In this document: piece after piece, positions 17,589 through 26,213 of the stretch
How the letters are laid out: each line of letters opens with the position of its first letter
Position numbering within the stretch: the stretch's first letter is position 1
NCBI RefSeq assembly: GCF_030159855.1
Contig: NZ_BSNG01000001.1
Coordinates: forward strand, 372,001 to 436,000
Reading direction: 5' to 3'
Source of the DNA: Devosia yakushimensis
GTDB taxonomy: Bacteria; Pseudomonadota; Alphaproteobacteria; Rhizobiales; Devosiaceae
Length of the DNA: 64,000 bases
The notes under the pieces: generated by a model
What the model was told of the DNA's origin: nothing
Seen by the model: only the letters and a program-made list of their open reading frames with translations
Databases searched by the model: none
Program-made: the position numbers and the translations under genes

Positions 17589-18596
17589 ATGGCAAGCATC
17601 GAGCTTCGCAATATCCGCAAGGCCTTTGGCGCGGTGGAAGTCATCAAGGGCGTGGACCTCGAAGTGCGGTCCGGCGAATTCATGGTGTTCGTGGGCCCCT
17701 CCGGTTGCGGCAAATCTACCCTGCTGCGCCTGATTTCGGGGCTGGAAGACATTACCTCGGGCGAAATGCTGTTTGACGGCAAGCTGGTCAATGCGCTGGC
17801 CCCGTCCAAGCGCGGCATTGCCATGGTGTTCCAGTCCTATGCGCTTTATCCGCATATGACGGTCTATGAAAACATGGCCTTCGGGCTGACCCTGGAAAAG
17901 GGCCATGGCAAGGAAGAGATCCGCCAGCGGGTGGAAAAAGCCGCCGACATGCTGCAGATCCGGCAATATCTCGACCGGTTGCCCAAGCAGCTGTCGGGCG
18001 GGCAGCGGCAGCGCGTGGCCATTGGCCGCGCCATTACGCGCGACCCCAAGGTTTTCCTGTTCGACGAGCCGCTGTCCAATCTCGATGCGGCGCTGCGCGT
18101 GGCGACCCGTATCGAAATCGCCAAGCTGCATGAGAGCATGAACAACGTCACCATGATCTATGTGACGCATGACCAGGTGGAGGCCATGACGCTGGCCGAT
18201 CGCATCTGCGTGTTGCGCGATGGCTTGATCGAGCAGGTCGGCACGCCGATGGAGCTCTACGACAAGCCCAATTCGGTTTTCGTGGCCGGGTTTATCGGCA
18301 GCCCCAAGATGAACTTCATCTCCGGGGAAAAGGCCTCGTCCTTCGGGGCTCATACGGTGGGTATTCGCGGCGAGCACATCACTATCGTGCCCGATAACGG
18401 CACCTGGAGCGGCAAGGTGATCCACACCGAAAATCTCGGCGCGGACAGCTATGTCTATCTCGAAATGGGCACGGAAGAGCCGGTCGTGGTGCGGCTCGAC
18501 GGCGCCAATACCTATCACAGCGGCGATACGGTCCATATCGCGCCGATGGAGGACAAGATCCACCGCTTCGATGGAGCGGGCAAGCCGATCGGCTGA
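17589..18596 (+). CDS. thuK: Sugar ABC ATPase (ThuK, MsmK/UgpC-like)
   Basis: 335 residues from ATG at 17589 with AGGGGAG upstream. Walker A GPSGCGKST is at 36-44, LSGGQ at 135-139 and FLFDEP at 156-161, then the switch VTHDQ. Residues 230-335 form the OB/TOBE regulatory domain. An in-frame extension to 17460 lies within thuG and is rejected. The gene is followed by a hairpin terminator-like structure and a repeat, so thuA and thuB may be expressed at a lower level. Confidence 0.9.
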   Translation: MASIELRNIRKAFGAVEVIKGVDLEVRSGEFMVFVGPSGCGKSTLLRLISGLEDITSGEMLFDGKLVNALAPSKRGIAMVFQSYALYPHMTVYENMAFGLTLEKGHGKEEIRQRVEKAADMLQIRQYLDRLPKQLSGGQRQRVAIGRAITRDPKVFLFDEPLSNLDAALRVATRIEIAKLHESMNNVTMIYVTHDQVEAMTLADRICVLRDGLIEQVGTPMELYDKPNSVFVAGFIGSPKMNFISGEKASSFGAHTVGIRGEHITIVPDNGTWSGKVIHTENLGADSYVYLEMGTEEPVVVRLDGANTYHSGDTVHIAPMEDKIHRFDGAGKPIG

Positions 18597-18602
18597 ACCA
18601 TA

Positions 18603-18630
18603 AAAAGGCCGGACTAAGGCCCGACCTTTT
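18603..18630 (+). terminator. Hairpin with T-run after thuK
   Basis: AAAAGG-C-CGG pairs with CCG-A-CCTTTT around ACTAAGGC, leaving CTTTTCT at the 3' side. It would partially end transcription between transporter genes and thuAB. Confidence 0.6.
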
Positions 18631-18640
18631 CTCATCCACT

Positions 18641-18710
18641 GTGTCATTCCCGCGAAAGCGGGAACCTCCGTTTCGCGAAACAGGGGTTCCCGCTTTCGCG
18701 GGAATGACAC
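18641..18710. repeat. Family C palindromic repeat, complete copy
   Basis: Left arm GTGTCATTCCCGCGAAAGCG and right arm CGCTTTCGCGGGAATGACAC are exact complements over 20 bases; an inner CGTTTCGCGAAACAGG hairpin fills the loop. It lies between thuK and thuA. Confidence 0.9.
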
Positions 18711-18766
18711 AGAGCTAAGCCAAACCATCGGGTTCAATCAGCGACCCGGACTTTAGGAGACTACCA

Positions 18767-19549
18767 ATGCCGATCCGTACCCTGGTGTGGGGCGAAAACG
18801 TTCACGAGCAGAAGAACAAGATCGTGGCGGACAATTACCCCACGGGCATGCACAACCAGATCGCCTCGCTGCTGAGCAAAGACAGCAATATCGTTGCTAA
18901 AACCACGACGCTGCAGGAGCCCGAGCATGGCTGCACGGTCGAGGCGCTGGCCAATACCGATGTGCTGGTGTGGTGGGGTCATGCGGCGCATGGCGACGTG
19001 GCCGACGAGATCGTCGAGCGCATTGCCAAGCGGGTCTGGGAAGGCATGGGCCTGATCGTGCTGCATTCGGGCCATTTCTCGAAGATCTTCAAGCGCCTTA
19101 TGGGTTCGCCTTGCGCGCTGCACTGGCGCGAAGCGGGCGAACGCGAACGGCTCTGGGTCACCAATCCGGGCCACCCGATCGCCAAGGGCCTGCCGGCCTA
19201 TTTCGAGCTCGAAATGGAAGAAATGTATGGCGAGCCCTTCAGCGTGCCCGAGCCGCTGGAAACGGTGTTCGTCTCCTGGTTCCAGGGTGGCGAAGTGTTC
19301 CGGAGCGGCCTGACCTATCGCCGTGGCGCGGGCAATATCTTCTACTTCCGCCCCGGCCACGAAACCTATCCGACCTATCATGACGATACGGTCGGGCTGG
19401 TGCTGCGCAATGCGGTCAACTGGGCCTATAACGCCAATCAGTTCCCGCAGCTGCTGGACGCGCCCAACACGCCGGTCGATGAGGCGCTGGAAAAGATCGA
19501 AGAGCGCGGCCCCAAATTGCATCACGGCCGCGAAGAAGGCTTCAAGTAA
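18767..19549 (+). CDS. thuA: ThuA trehalose-utilisation protein
   Basis: 260 residues, starting after TAGGAGACTACC. The glutamine-amidotransferase-like ThuA fold is seen as RTLVWGENVHEQ, VLVWWGHAAHGDVADEIV, GMGLIVLHSGHFSKIF and RRGAGNIFYFRPGHETYPTY. No nucleophile Cys of true amidotransferases stands at the equivalent elbow (LHSGH). In rhizobia ThuA acts with ThuB to oxidise trehalose-type disaccharides to 3-keto forms. Adjacent to thuB, as expected. Confidence 0.88.
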   Translation: MPIRTLVWGENVHEQKNKIVADNYPTGMHNQIASLLSKDSNIVAKTTTLQEPEHGCTVEALANTDVLVWWGHAAHGDVADEIVERIAKRVWEGMGLIVLHSGHFSKIFKRLMGSPCALHWREAGERERLWVTNPGHPIAKGLPAYFELEMEEMYGEPFSVPEPLETVFVSWFQGGEVFRSGLTYRRGAGNIFYFRPGHETYPTYHDDTVGLVLRNAVNWAYNANQFPQLLDAPNTPVDEALEKIEERGPKLHHGREEGFK

Positions 19550-19584
19550 GCTGCTGTTCGGCACGTTCTAGCCACAACCACAAT

Positions 19585-19653
19585 GTCACCCCGGCGCAGG
19601 CCGGGGCCCATCTCGAGATCTCAGGATGGATCCCGGCCTGCGCCGGGATGACA
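19585..19653. repeat. Family C repeat, CCGGCGCAGGCCGG variant
   Basis: GTCACCCCGGCGCAGGCCGG at the left pairs with CCGGCCTGCGCCGGGATGAC at the right; interior CCATCTCGAGATCTCAGGATGG is itself palindromic. Same variant as 6613-6713. Confidence 0.85.
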
Positions 19654-19710
19654 CCGAGATAGTTGAAACATCGCGGATCGTCCCAGGGCGCCGCATAAGG
19701 AATAACGAAG

Positions 19711-20754
19711 ATGCGGTTGCTCATTCTGGGTACCGGCGGCATGGCCAATCAGCATGCCAAACATTTTGCCGCCATCGAGGGCGTGACCCTGGTGGGTGGC
19801 GTGGACGTGGACCCGGCGCGGGTCGAGGCGTTCAATACCACCCATAATATCGAGCGGGGCTTCGGCTCGCTCGATGCGGCGATTGCCTGGGGCGAGTTCG
19901 ATGCGGTGGCCAATGTCACCCCGGACTCCATCCACCACCCCACGACCATGGCGGCGCTCAAGGCCGGCAAGCATGTGTTCTGCGAAAAGCCGCTGGCGAC
20001 CGACCATGCCAAGGCCATGGAAATGACCGAGACGGCCGAGCGGATGGGATTGATCAATATGGTCAACCTCACCTATCGCAATGTCAGCCAGCTGCAGAAG
20101 GCGCGCGAGATCGTGCAGTCGGGCGCAGTGGGCAAGGTCAAGCATTTCGAGGCGAGCTATCTGCAAAGCTGGCTGGTGTCCAAGGCCTGGGGCGATTGGC
20201 GCACCGAGAGCCAGTGGCTGTGGCGCCTCAGCAAAAAGCATGGCTCCAATGGCGTGCTGGGCGATATCGGCGTGCATATCCTGGACTTTGCCGCCTATGG
20301 CGCGGGCAGCGATTTTTCCAAGGTGTTCTGCCGGCTGGAGACGTTCGAAAAGGCCGAGAATAACCGCATCGGGGAATATGACCTGGATGCCAATGACAGC
20401 TTTGCCATGACGGCCCAGCTGGAAAGCGGCGCCCTGGGCGTGATCCACGCCACACGCTGGGCTACCGGCCATTTCAACGAATTGCGCCTGCGCGTCTATG
20501 GCGAGCTGGGGTCGGTCGAAGTGCAGCACCGGCATGACTGGTCCAAGCTTTTCACCTGCCTGGGCGCGGATGCCGAAACCGGCACCTGGACTGAGGTCGA
20601 GGTCGACCCGGTGTCGACCAATTACATGCGCTTCGTTGAGGCGGTGCGGGCGGGCAAGAACCTCGAACCCAGCTTCCGCCACGCCACCAATATCCAGAAA
20701 GTGCTGGATCTGGCGGTGGTGACGGACCGGGACCGGACCGAGCACAAGGTTTGA
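19711..20754 (+). CDS. thuB: ThuB oxidoreductase, Gfo/Idh/MocA family
   Basis: 347 residues. The N-terminal Rossmann motif is LLILGTGGMANQHAKHF, followed by the typical NVTPDSIHHPTTMAALKAGK and HVFCEKPLATDHAKAMEM with the catalytic-loop EKP. The C-terminal sheet domain begins near residue 125. With ThuA it converts trehalose or related disaccharides to 3-keto derivatives with NAD. A rho-independent terminator follows six bases after the stop. Confidence 0.88.
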   Translation: MRLLILGTGGMANQHAKHFAAIEGVTLVGGVDVDPARVEAFNTTHNIERGFGSLDAAIAWGEFDAVANVTPDSIHHPTTMAALKAGKHVFCEKPLATDHAKAMEMTETAERMGLINMVNLTYRNVSQLQKAREIVQSGAVGKVKHFEASYLQSWLVSKAWGDWRTESQWLWRLSKKHGSNGVLGDIGVHILDFAAYGAGSDFSKVFCRLETFEKAENNRIGEYDLDANDSFAMTAQLESGALGVIHATRWATGHFNELRLRVYGELGSVEVQHRHDWSKLFTCLGADAETGTWTEVEVDPVSTNYMRFVEAVRAGKNLEPSFRHATNIQKVLDLAVVTDRDRTEHKV

Positions 20755-20760
20755 CGGAAA

Positions 20761-20785
20761 GGCCCGCAGAAATGCGGGCCTTTTT
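20761..20785 (+). terminator. Rho-independent terminator of the thu operon
   Basis: GGCCCGCA-GAAA-TGCGGGCC, a perfect eight-base stem with a GAAA tetraloop, followed by TTTTTG. The opposite strand carries a short T-run too, so it may also end the convergent gene. Confidence 0.92.
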
Positions 20786-20796
20786 GCTGGGGCCGA

Positions 20797-21426
20797 TCAG
20801 CCTGAAAAGGCGATCAGGTTGCCATCGGGATCGGCCACGATAAAGGTGCGGGCGCCCCAGGGCTCGGTCCGCAGCGACTGGTGAAAGAGGATGCCCTTTT
20901 CCTGATACTCGAGGAACAAGGCCTTTATCTCTTGGGCCACGATAGTTGCCGACAACAGGTCTTCTTGTGCGAGCTGGTCCCTGTCAAAAGGCAGCCGGTC
21001 GACGTGGCGGAGGTTGAGCCGCGCGCTGTTTCGGCAAACCTGGCCATAAAAGGGCGGCTCCCCATAGAGGAAACCCAGCATGAAGCCGAGCCGGTTCACG
21101 TAGAAATCGCAGGATTTGTGGATGTCGGAGACGAATAGCTGCGGTTCGGCCAAAACCAGGAATGGTTTGGAAACCGGGTTATCGCTGTGGTCGCTCATTG
21201 TCTGCAGGCCTTTCTTGAGCGCCTGCCAGCTCTCGAAACCCGATTTCCTGGCGACCAGCTCCTGCGCATCAGCCAGTTTGAAACTGGCATTCAGGATCTG
21301 GTTATCGTCCAGATGGCCATAGCGTGGCAAAACCGTCCTGATAGCGGCGGCGACGGGATAATATTGGTCACGGTGCTGCTTGAGGTAAAGCTTGGCCTGC
21401 TTTTTCAGGTGCTCGAGATTCGGCAT
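20797..21426 (-). CDS. VOC (glyoxalase/bleomycin-resistance) domain protein with N-terminal helical domain
   Basis: 209 residues from ATG at 21426. Residues 1-70 hold PNLEHLKKQAKLYLKQHRDQ and LADAQELVARKSGFESWQALK, a helical module seen at the front of several alphaproteobacterial fusion proteins. Residues 85-209 are a VOC domain: EPQLFVSDIHKSCDFYVNRLG and a terminal TFIVADPDGNLIAFSG. A metal Glu may be lacking at the end strand. Role unknown; resistance or small-molecule chemistry is possible. An extension to 21462 is poorly supported. Confidence 0.72.
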   Translation of the reverse strand: MPNLEHLKKQAKLYLKQHRDQYYPVAAAIRTVLPRYGHLDDNQILNASFKLADAQELVARKSGFESWQALKKGLQTMSDHSDNPVSKPFLVLAEPQLFVSDIHKSCDFYVNRLGFMLGFLYGEPPFYGQVCRNSARLNLRHVDRLPFDRDQLAQEDLLSATIVAQEIKALFLEYQEKGILFHQSLRTEPWGARTFIVADPDGNLIAFSG

Positions 21427-21606
21427 CGGCGCAATTACGGTTGATGGATCGCAGGCGGGCAATGCCCCTTCGGCCTGATACCGTTGCGCCCTGCAGAAGC
21501 GTGGTCAGGCTAGGGTCTCGACATTAGCAGGTCAAGTCTGGTCCTGCCTCTTGCAACCAAAGCCGGGTATTACGACGTATGCTTGCAGCAAACATGGAGC
21601 GTCGTC

Positions 21607-21858
21607 ATGAGCATTGTCTGGGCCATTATCATCGGGTTTCTGGCCGGCCTGATCGCCAAGTGGATCACGCCGGGGGATCGCAAGCCGAGCGGGTTTATTC
21701 TGACGACGGTGCTGGGCATTGTCGGCTCGGTGCTGGCGACCTGGCTGGGGCAGCAGGTAGGCTGGTATCAGCCCGGCGACGGGGCCAATTTCATCGGAGC
21801 CATTGTGGGCGCGGTGATTATCCTGCTGGCCTGGGGGCAGTTGGCGCGGCGGGTTTGA
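21607..21858 (+). CDS. Small membrane protein, GlsB/YeaQ/YmgE (transglycosylase-associated) family
   Basis: 83 residues from ATG at 21607 with GGAG seven bases upstream. Three hydrophobic segments with Gly-rich packing: IVWAIIIGFLAGLIAKWITP, FILTTVLGIVGSVLATWLG and NFIGAIVGAVIILLAWGQL. This matches the family in length and motif. Members are often stress-induced; the function is not established. The in-frame start at 21583 lacks a ribosome site. Confidence 0.85.
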   Translation: MSIVWAIIIGFLAGLIAKWITPGDRKPSGFILTTVLGIVGSVLATWLGQQVGWYQPGDGANFIGAIVGAVIILLAWGQLARRV

Positions 21859-21882
21859 GGGGTCCTCGGCCAGTCCAACAAA

Positions 21883-21905
21883 AAGGGCGCCGCAAGGGCG
21901 CCCTT
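21883..21905. terminator. Bidirectional hairpin terminator
   Basis: AAGGGCGCC and GGCGCCCTT pair over nine bases around GCAAG. The minus strand continues TTTGTTGG, favouring termination of the 5'-nucleotidase gene, and the plus strand TTCGT. It separates convergent genes. Confidence 0.75.
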
Positions 21906-21929
21906 CGTATTTGCAGCTAAGCCAAAATC

Positions 21930-23534
21930 TTACTTGATCTCGGTGATGCGGCCGTCGGTATAGGGGGTGTATTCACCGCCCAGCTTGGCGATGTAGTCGG
22001 CGACGACTTCCTCCAGCGGAGGGCCGAAGTCGTAGGGGTTTTCGCCATTGGCGAAGGGCTCGTAGCCGTCGCCGCCGCCGCGGACGTAATTGTTGGTGAC
22101 GATGGTATAGGTGGCTTCTTCGTCGATCGGCACCCAGTTTTCGCCGTCCTTGACCAGAACGTCGCTGACGCGGCTGCCGGCGGGTTCACGCAGGTCGAAG
22201 GAATATTTGAGGCCCGCGACCTGGGCGAAGCGACCGGCGCCGTTCTCCACATCGCTGACGCCATTTTCCAGCGCCTCGATCACGTCGCCGCCCGAAATCT
22301 GGACGGTGGCGAGGGTATTGGAGAAGGGCAGCACGGTCAGCACGTCGCCCACGGTGATTTCGCCGGCGTCGATGGAGGCGCGGATGCCGCCGCCATTCTG
22401 GAAGGCTATGGTGGCGCCCTGGTCGGCAACGCGATCAAGGATGGCGTCAGCGAGCAGATTGCCCATGGAGCATTCCATGGCGCGGCAGACTTCGCGGGCG
22501 CCTTCGAGCGGAGCAGTGGAGGAGCCGATGACCTTGCCGGTCAGGTCGGCAATGGGGCCGGCCAGATCGGCGAGCTGAGCGGCGAAGTCTTCATTGCCCT
22601 TGACCGAGGCGTCGATCAGGAAGGGTTCGCCCTCGGCCTTGGTGACGACGCCATTATCGTCCCAGGTGATGGCGATATCGCCCAGATATTTGCCATATTG
22701 GTTGGCCTGCACCACCGGCACTTCCACGCCATCGGGATTGGTGACCATGGTGGGGTAGGGGCCGGCAGCGCCTTCGGCGGTGTTGGAGAGCAGGGTATGG
22801 CTGTGCCCGCCCACGATCACGTCCACCAGCGGCAGAGCTGCGGCGACCTGCTGGTCGACGGTGTAGCCGATATGGCTCAAGAGGATGATCTTGTTGACGC
22901 CGGCGGCATCGAGCGCTTCGGAAGCGCCGCGGACATATTGGATGACATCGGTGAATTCGATATCGGGACCGGGCGAAGCGATGTCGGGCGTGTCCTCGGT
23001 GGTGGCGCCGATAATGCCGATCTTTTCCCCGCCCACTTCGATGACGAAGGAGCCCTTGATCTTGCCGCGCAGGTTTTCATCGCGGCTGACATCGAAATTG
23101 CCGCCGATGATCGGGAACTTGGCTGCTTCGATGAATTTGAGGAATTCCTCGGGGCCATCGTCGAATTCGTGATTGCCGGTGGCGACCACGTCAAAGCCCA
23201 TCTGGTTGAAGAAGTCGGACACAACCTTGGATTTGTAGGTGGTGTAGTAGAGCGAGCCCTGGAAATTGTCGCCGGCCGAAAGCAGCAGCGAATTGCCGTC
23301 GGCATATTTGGCGCGGGTGTCATCGATAATGGTCTTGAGGCGCGCTATGCCGCCAAAGCACTCCCCGGCCGCGTCGGTTTCGGCGTCGCAATTGGAATCG
23401 GTGCCGGTGATCGGGTCGAAGCGGGAATGGAAATCGTTGATATGCAGGATGTTGAGTGTGAAATCCGCATAGGCGGCACCGGAGAAACCAGCGCAGAGGG
23501 TCAGCGCCGTAGCGCCCAGAAGTAATCGTTTCAT
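21930..23534 (-). CDS. Secreted 5'-nucleotidase/2',3'-cyclic phosphodiesterase (UshA-like)
   Basis: 534 residues from ATG at 23534. After the signal peptide (cleavage near GAAYAD) come the metallophosphatase motifs in order: ILHINDFHSRF (D-x-H), LLSAGDNFQGSLYY (GD), ATGNHEFDDG (GNHE), LLSHIGY and VDVIVGGHSHTLL (GHxH). The C-terminal 5'-nucleotidase domain holds FQNGGGIRASIDAGEIT and VLPFSNTLATVQISGGDVIE. All metal ligands appear intact. It should dephosphorylate extracellular nucleotides in the periplasm. Contrast it with the altered paralogue at 58074. Confidence 0.9.
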   Translation of the reverse strand: MKRLLLGATALTLCAGFSGAAYADFTLNILHINDFHSRFDPITGTDSNCDAETDAAGECFGGIARLKTIIDDTRAKYADGNSLLLSAGDNFQGSLYYTTYKSKVVSDFFNQMGFDVVATGNHEFDDGPEEFLKFIEAAKFPIIGGNFDVSRDENLRGKIKGSFVIEVGGEKIGIIGATTEDTPDIASPGPDIEFTDVIQYVRGASEALDAAGVNKIILLSHIGYTVDQQVAAALPLVDVIVGGHSHTLLSNTAEGAAGPYPTMVTNPDGVEVPVVQANQYGKYLGDIAITWDDNGVVTKAEGEPFLIDASVKGNEDFAAQLADLAGPIADLTGKVIGSSTAPLEGAREVCRAMECSMGNLLADAILDRVADQGATIAFQNGGGIRASIDAGEITVGDVLTVLPFSNTLATVQISGGDVIEALENGVSDVENGAGRFAQVAGLKYSFDLREPAGSRVSDVLVKDGENWVPIDEEATYTIVTNNYVRGGGDGYEPFANGENPYDFGPPLEEVVADYIAKLGGEYTPYTDGRITEIK

Positions 23535-23740
23535 CCCTGTTATCCCTTTGATTTTGCTTGACGGCAATAGACCCCGCGACCGCCGTCCCCGGGCGATCTC
23601 CCAAAACCAGCAGCTCTCCCATGCCGGCCGCGGCGAAAGAGCAGTTAAACAGGTCTTCATGACGGGCGAAAGTGGACCCTTTGGTCAAATTTCGAGTGGG
23701 GCTGCGATCTCCGAAGACTTCGCGCCCGTGGAGGGTTCAG

Positions 23741-23852
23741 GACCCCCACCCTCAATCCCTCCCCACAAGGGGGAGGGAGGCGCAGGCTGAGGACGCACGG
23801 CGCGTCCGTCTCTCTCCCCCTTTGTGGGGAGGGATCAAGAGTGGGTCCCCCG
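23741..23852. repeat. Family A-like palindromic repeat (CCCCACAAGGGGG variant)
   Basis: Left core CCCTCCCCACAAGGGGGAGG and right core CTCCCCCTTTGTGGGGAGGG are complementary; flanks GACCCCCACCCTCAATC and GATCAAGAGTGGGTCCC also pair. The rest of the 23535-24010 interval holds no recognisable gene. Confidence 0.8.
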
Positions 23853-24010
23853 GTACAATCTTGATCCCCCTGCCCATCGCTCAAGCGTGCCATGCGCCAA
23901 ATGGGGGTTCATGTGGCGTCAACCATCTCACACAATTTGGCGCTACCAAGGGATGGCCGGCAAGGCGTTGGAGCCTGTGGCGCGCCTATAGGTGGGGCTG
24001 GTCTTTGACA

Positions 24011-24490
24011 ATGGCAGGACGATCCGCTTTGAACGCAGCGCTGCAGAGCCTCTTGCCCGATATGGGGCGCGCCGGAACGGAGCGGCATGTACTGCTCGAT
24101 CTGGCGGCGTTCCTCTGCATCGGGGGCAGCGGCGCAATGGGTTTTATCGCGCTTTCGAGCCTGGTGGCGGGTTTGGGTACGGGACTGCCCCTCTGGCTCA
24201 CCAATGGGCTGAGCTATGCGGCGATGATCGTGCCGGTCTATCTGCTGCATCGCCGGTTTTCGTTCGGTTCGAACGCGCCGCATGGGCAGGCCTTGCCGCG
24301 CTATGTGGGCGTGCAATTGCTTTCCGTGCTGCTGGTGGCGCTGTTTTCCTTTGTCGTGCATGGGCTGTTCGATTTGGCGGCGGTCGGGGCTTCCACCATT
24401 GTGGCGGGGCTCACGGCGGCGGTGAATTTTGTGGTGCTGCGGGGCTGGGCCTTTGCGCAGCGGGGGCAGGTGGTTGGGCTGGCATCGTAG
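24011..24490 (+). CDS. GtrA-like membrane protein
   Basis: 159 residues from ATG at 24011 (a TTG two codons earlier is possible); no good ribosome site was seen. Four hydrophobic segments appear: FLCIGGSGAMGFIALSSLVA, WLTNGLSYAAMIVPVYLLHR, VQLLSVLLVALFSFVVHGLF and STIVAGLTAAVNFVVLRGWA. The motif HRRFSF after the second span and a final NF(V)..R.W.F are GtrA-family hallmarks. GtrA proteins flip or present lipid-linked sugars, but no glycosyltransferase gene is nearby, so its partner is elsewhere. Confidence 0.75.
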   Translation: MAGRSALNAALQSLLPDMGRAGTERHVLLDLAAFLCIGGSGAMGFIALSSLVAGLGTGLPLWLTNGLSYAAMIVPVYLLHRRFSFGSNAPHGQALPRYVGVQLLSVLLVALFSFVVHGLFDLAAVGASTIVAGLTAAVNFVVLRGWAFAQRGQVVGLAS

Positions 24491-24605
24491 TACCCCCTCC
24501 TAGCCTCCCCCTGATAGGGGGAGGGATCTCTCCACTCTTTGACCTGGATCGAGTCCCAATCACTAGACGGTCCCTCCCCTATCAGGGGGAGGTTAGGAGG
24601 GGGTA
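24491..24605. repeat. Family B palindromic repeat, complete
   Basis: Left arm TACCCCCTCCTAGCCTCCCC and right arm GGGGGAGGTTAGGAGGGGGTA flank an interior with TCTCCACTCTTTGACC and ATCGAGTCC. Each arm has a CCCCTGATAGGGG core. It begins directly after the gtrA stop. Confidence 0.9.
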
Positions 24606-24686
24606 CTCCCAAGGCCCACCCTCAAGGGTTCCAATCATTCCTCATTGCGATAAGCTCCGCCGCGTTTTGATTTGCGGGGAATTGGT

Positions 24687-25343
24687 ATGCGCAGTGCTTT
24701 GATTGTTTATGGTGGCTGGGAAGGCCATGACCCCGAGGAATGCGCGGCCATCTATCGCCGCTGGCTGCATGAAGATGGCTTTGCCGTACGCACCGCGACC
24801 GAAACCAGCGCCTTTGCCGATCCGTCCATTCACGACCTGTCGCTGATCGTCCCGATCTATACGATGAGCAAGATCGCCCCCGAAGAGGTGGCCAATCTCA
24901 GCAAGGCGGTGCAGGGCGGCGTGGGCCTTGCGGGCCACCATGGCGGCATGAGCGACGCCTTTCGCGATGCGGTCGACTATCAGTTCATGGTGGGCGGGCA
25001 ATGGGTGGCCCATCCCGGCAATATCATCGACTTTACGGTCGACGTGACCAAGCCGGACGATCCGATCATGGCGGGGATCAGCTCGTTTCCCTATACGTCC
25101 GAGCAATATTACATGCATGTCGACCCCTCCAACGAGGTGCTGGCAACCACCACGTTCAGCGGCGAGTATGCGCCATGGATCGATGGGGTGGTGATGCCCG
25201 TGGTGTGGAAGCGCCGGCATGGGGCGGGGCGGGTGTTTCATTCGACGCTCGGCCATTCGGTCAAGGAATTCGATGTGCCCGAGATGGCGACCATCCTGCG
25301 CCGCGGTATCAACTGGGCGGCGCGTGAGGATATGCAGGCTTAA
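24687..25343 (+). CDS. ThuA-like domain protein, stand-alone
   Basis: 218 residues from ATG at 24687 with GGGGA nine bases upstream. RSALIVYGGWEGHDPEECAA, VGLAGHHGGMSDAFRD, WVAHPGNIIDFTVDV and HSTLGHSVKEFDVPEMATIL are ThuA-fold elements. It shares the fold but little sequence with ThuA at 18767 and has no ThuB partner beside it. Proteins like this sit in sugar-catabolic loci; here it is isolated between two palindromic repeats. Confidence 0.75.
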   Translation: MRSALIVYGGWEGHDPEECAAIYRRWLHEDGFAVRTATETSAFADPSIHDLSLIVPIYTMSKIAPEEVANLSKAVQGGVGLAGHHGGMSDAFRDAVDYQFMVGGQWVAHPGNIIDFTVDVTKPDDPIMAGISSFPYTSEQYYMHVDPSNEVLATTTFSGEYAPWIDGVVMPVVWKRRHGAGRVFHSTLGHSVKEFDVPEMATILRRGINWAAREDMQA

Positions 25344-25387
25344 GCCAACCGATATTCAGGTTTCTGGTAGGGGAAGCCCGATCCGGC

Positions 25388-25540
25388 TCCCTCAAGGGGG
25401 AGGGAGATGCAGGCTGGGGACTTGCGGCTCTTTTCCTCCCTCCCCCTTGAGGGGAGGGCCGGGGTGGGGGTCGTGTGGTCCTTGTGCGAAAGCTCGCCGA
25501 CCCCCTCCCTCATTCCCTCCCCTCAAGGGGGAGGGAGGCG
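25388..25540. repeat. Family A palindromic repeat cluster
   Basis: Three cores: TCAAGGGGGAGGGAG near 25392, CTCCCTCCCCCTTGAGGGGA at 25436-25455 and TCCCCTCAAGGGGGAGGGAG at 25518-25537. GGTGGGGGTCGTGTGG and GACCCCCTCCCTC lie between. It occupies the gap between convergent genes. Confidence 0.85.
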
Positions 25541-25574
25541 ATCGCTGAGGGGTCGGGGCCCTCCAGCCTTGCTG

Positions 25575-26213
25575 CTACCACCGCAGGACCAGTTTTCCCA
25601 AAGCCGCGCCGAGTAGGGCGGTCAGGGCGATGCCCAGCGAATACCAGACGGCCATGAACATCATGCTCGTCTCGCCGCAATAAAAACTATAGGCCCAGGC
25701 GCCGAAGCCGCCGGCGATCAGTCCGGCGGCAAAGCCGGCCAGGGTGGGCGAGCGTGGCGCCAGGCTGCGCATGGCGGCGAGCAGGGCCGTGAGCACCGGC
25801 AGGCCGGCCAGCACGATGAGCCAGGGGCAGACCATTGCCGTCTTGCCCATCACCATCTCCATCGCCCAGTCGGCGCGCATCCACATCATGCTGCCCCAGC
25901 TCAGCGCCAGAAGCGCCAGGATGCCCGCCGCGGCAAGCGGCCAGACGATCCTGCCCTCGGGCCGCACCAGCACGGGCGCGGCGGCCAGGCCGAGCAGGCC
26001 GAAGGCAAAGGTGTAGCCGAACTTGGTCCAGAACATCACGGCGCTATCGGCGCCGCCAAAGGGGCGGCCCATCATGAGGTCGAGCACCAGATAGGCGCCG
26101 ATGACGGTTACCAGCACGCCGACCAGCAGGGCCAGCAGGAGGCGGCGTTCGACGGCGCGTTTGGGGGTCGGCTTCAGCTCGCCGGCGAGGCGGGTGATGA
26201 GATCGTCGGTCAT
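25575..26213 (-). CDS. nrsF: NrsF-type (DUF1109) membrane anti-sigma factor
   Basis: 212 residues with about six membrane spans: RRLLLALLVGVLVTVIGAYL, FAFGLLGLAAAPVLV, PLAAAGILALLALSWGSMMW, WLIVLAGLPVLTALLAAM, LAGFAAGLIAGGFGAWAYSF and WYSLGIALTALLGAALGKLV. The MRADW stretch, a Cys in VCPWL and a Cys in FYCGET are conserved features of DUF1109; paired Cys residues in NrsF are implicated in sensing. It is four-base overlapped with the sigma gene (26210-26213), the standard sigma/anti-sigma pair. Confidence 0.88.
   Translation of the reverse strand: MTDDLITRLAGELKPTPKRAVERRLLLALLVGVLVTVIGAYLVLDLMMGRPFGGADSAVMFWTKFGYTFAFGLLGLAAAPVLVRPEGRIVWPLAAAGILALLALSWGSMMWMRADWAMEMVMGKTAMVCPWLIVLAGLPVLTALLAAMRSLAPRSPTLAGFAAGLIAGGFGAWAYSFYCGETSMMFMAVWYSLGIALTALLGAALGKLVLRW

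Noticed and set aside
20797..21462. VOC protein as an antibiotic-resistance gene
   Set aside because: Only the fold is visible; no residue or neighbour indicates drug binding.
24491..24605. Family B element as a rho-independent terminator for gtrA
   Set aside because: It has no T-run and the same element occurs in other gene orientations; it may affect mRNA but is primarily a dispersed repeat.
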